Source: RGIG9060 sp036307825
GTDB taxonomy: Bacteria > Spirochaetota > Spirochaetia > Treponematales > Treponemataceae
Length of the DNA stretch: 14,414 nucleotides
Direction of reading: 5' to 3'
NCBI GenBank assembly: GCA_036307825.1
Contig: JAXJWW010000099.1
Location: 1-14,414, forward strand
Shown here: piece by piece, positions 13,920-14,414 of the stretch
Layout of the letters: the number at the start of each line of letters is the position of its first letter
How positions within the stretch are numbered: the stretch's first letter is position 1
The notes under the pieces: generated by a model
Seen by the model: only the letters and a program-made list of their open reading frames with translations
What the model was told of the DNA's origin: nothing
Database searches by the model: none
Program-made: the position numbers and the translations under genes

Positions 13920-14414
13920 TAAAAAATTTCCTCGTTTAACATTTATCTCAACGAAAGATGAATTTTCACAAATTCGATTTGATAAACTCCATTGTTTTTT
14001 CCAATTTACTTTATCTAAATTCCATTTTAAACCAGAACTAAAAATTTTTGGCATAAAAAATCCATCTTTAAAAAGTGAAAAAACCGAAACATTATCTTTT
14101 TCTTGTAAACCCTCAATCTGAAATTTAGAATTTTTTTTACAAAAAACAACTAAATTTTCTTCTGTAAGCCAAAAATCTGGAAAATCCATAATTGAATTGT
14201 ATTCTTTTTTGCACCTAAAAAGAGAAAGCAAAGCGATAAAATGATCAACTCTACCACCACTTCCTCCAATAAAAAAAATTTTATTGTGTGGAATTTTTTT
14301 TGCATGAACAAAAGCAAGTTCTGTATCCGAAAAATCCTTATCTTTTGAGAAAACTTCTTTACAAACAGAATTATCAATTTTTTCTAGCAAAGTTTTATCG
14401 ATGCTATCCATATC
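13881..14414 (-). CDS. thiN: Thiamine pyrophosphokinase, missing its N-terminus at the right edge
   Basis: The frame stays open to the window edge. Its first visible residues, DMDSI, match the GD-DS motif of thiamine diphosphokinases, so the ATG at 14411 is internal and the true start lies outside. The enzyme transfers pyrophosphate from ATP to thiamine, giving the cofactor thiamine diphosphate in the cytoplasm. Counting from the visible Met, GGSGGRVDH at 49-57 is the substrate-binding motif. SSGLKWNL (about 125-132) and LSNRI...VKRGNFLLIL (about 143-167) are the C-terminal thiamine-binding signatures. About 178 residues are visible; the family is usually somewhat over 200. It converges on the SPFH-like gene with seven bases between the stop codons. 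Confidence 0.9.
   Translation of the reverse strand, partial: DMDSIDKTLLEKIDNSVCKEVFSKDKDFSDTELAFVHAKKIPHNKIFFIGGSGGRVDHFIALLSLFRCKKEYNSIMDFPDFWLTEENLVVFCKKNSKFQIEGLQEKDNVSVFSLFKDGFFMPKIFSSGLKWNLDKVNWKKQWSLSNRICENSSFVEINVKRGNFLLILPLKDNININ

Noticed and set aside
1..14414. CRISPR array, prophage, insertion sequence or defence island
   Set aside because: No direct repeat series, transposase, integrase, nuclease or toxin-antitoxin pair was seen; the region is core genome with conserved order.

Overview
The window is a low-GC, densely packed bacterial chromosome segment, almost all of it on the minus strand. The protein set and its order (SPFH-like protein, tRNA-Thr/tRNA-Tyr, mltG, dnaG, rpoD, zinc-ribbon coiled-coil protein, rnpB, TPR protein, mreB, mreC, mreD, penicillin-binding protein 2) match what I remember of the Treponema chromosome. 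An AT-rich host-associated treponeme (Spirochaetes) is therefore the most likely source. That placement rests on recalled gene order and protein character; no search was run.

Reading in the direction of minus-strand transcription, from high to low coordinates: a 3' portion of a thiamine pyrophosphokinase gene enters at the right edge (13881-14414). It converges on the only clear plus-strand gene, an SPFH/band-7-like membrane-anchored protein (13022-13873). A divergent promoter region (about 12901-13021) separates that gene from a two-gene minus-strand unit: an unrecognised small membrane protein and an AroH-type chorismate mutase. A tRNA operon follows (tRNA-Thr TGT, then tRNA-Tyr GTA), with a near-consensus promoter and a strong Rho-independent terminator.

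Next is a tightly packed run of small CxxCxxCC (YkgJ-type) protein, MBL-fold hydrolase, 65-residue unknown, MltG transglycosylase, DnaG primase and RpoD, with spacings of 14 nt or less and several start/stop overlaps. This is a macromolecular-synthesis operon variant (dnaG-rpoD without rpsU in front) joined to a peptidoglycan enzyme. After a 56-nt gap comes a C4 zinc-ribbon coiled-coil protein with a very acidic tail, then a hairpin terminator.

The 440-base stretch without a protein gene (4258-4695) holds RNase P RNA (rnpB). Its 3' end lies 17 nt before the start of a membrane-anchored TPR protein. That gene leads into mreB-mreC-mreD-PBP2, the rod-shape/elongasome operon, which runs off the left edge inside PBP2.

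Functionally the window links replication priming, housekeeping transcription, tRNA supply and processing, and cell-wall elongation. I found no mobile element, CRISPR array, phage gene or obvious new defence system. The more interesting points are uncharacterised passengers (the 65-aa protein, the 115-aa membrane protein, the SPFH-like protein, the acidic-tailed zinc-ribbon protein), the rnpB/mre junction, a U-U mismatch in tRNA-Thr and a changed motif in MltG.
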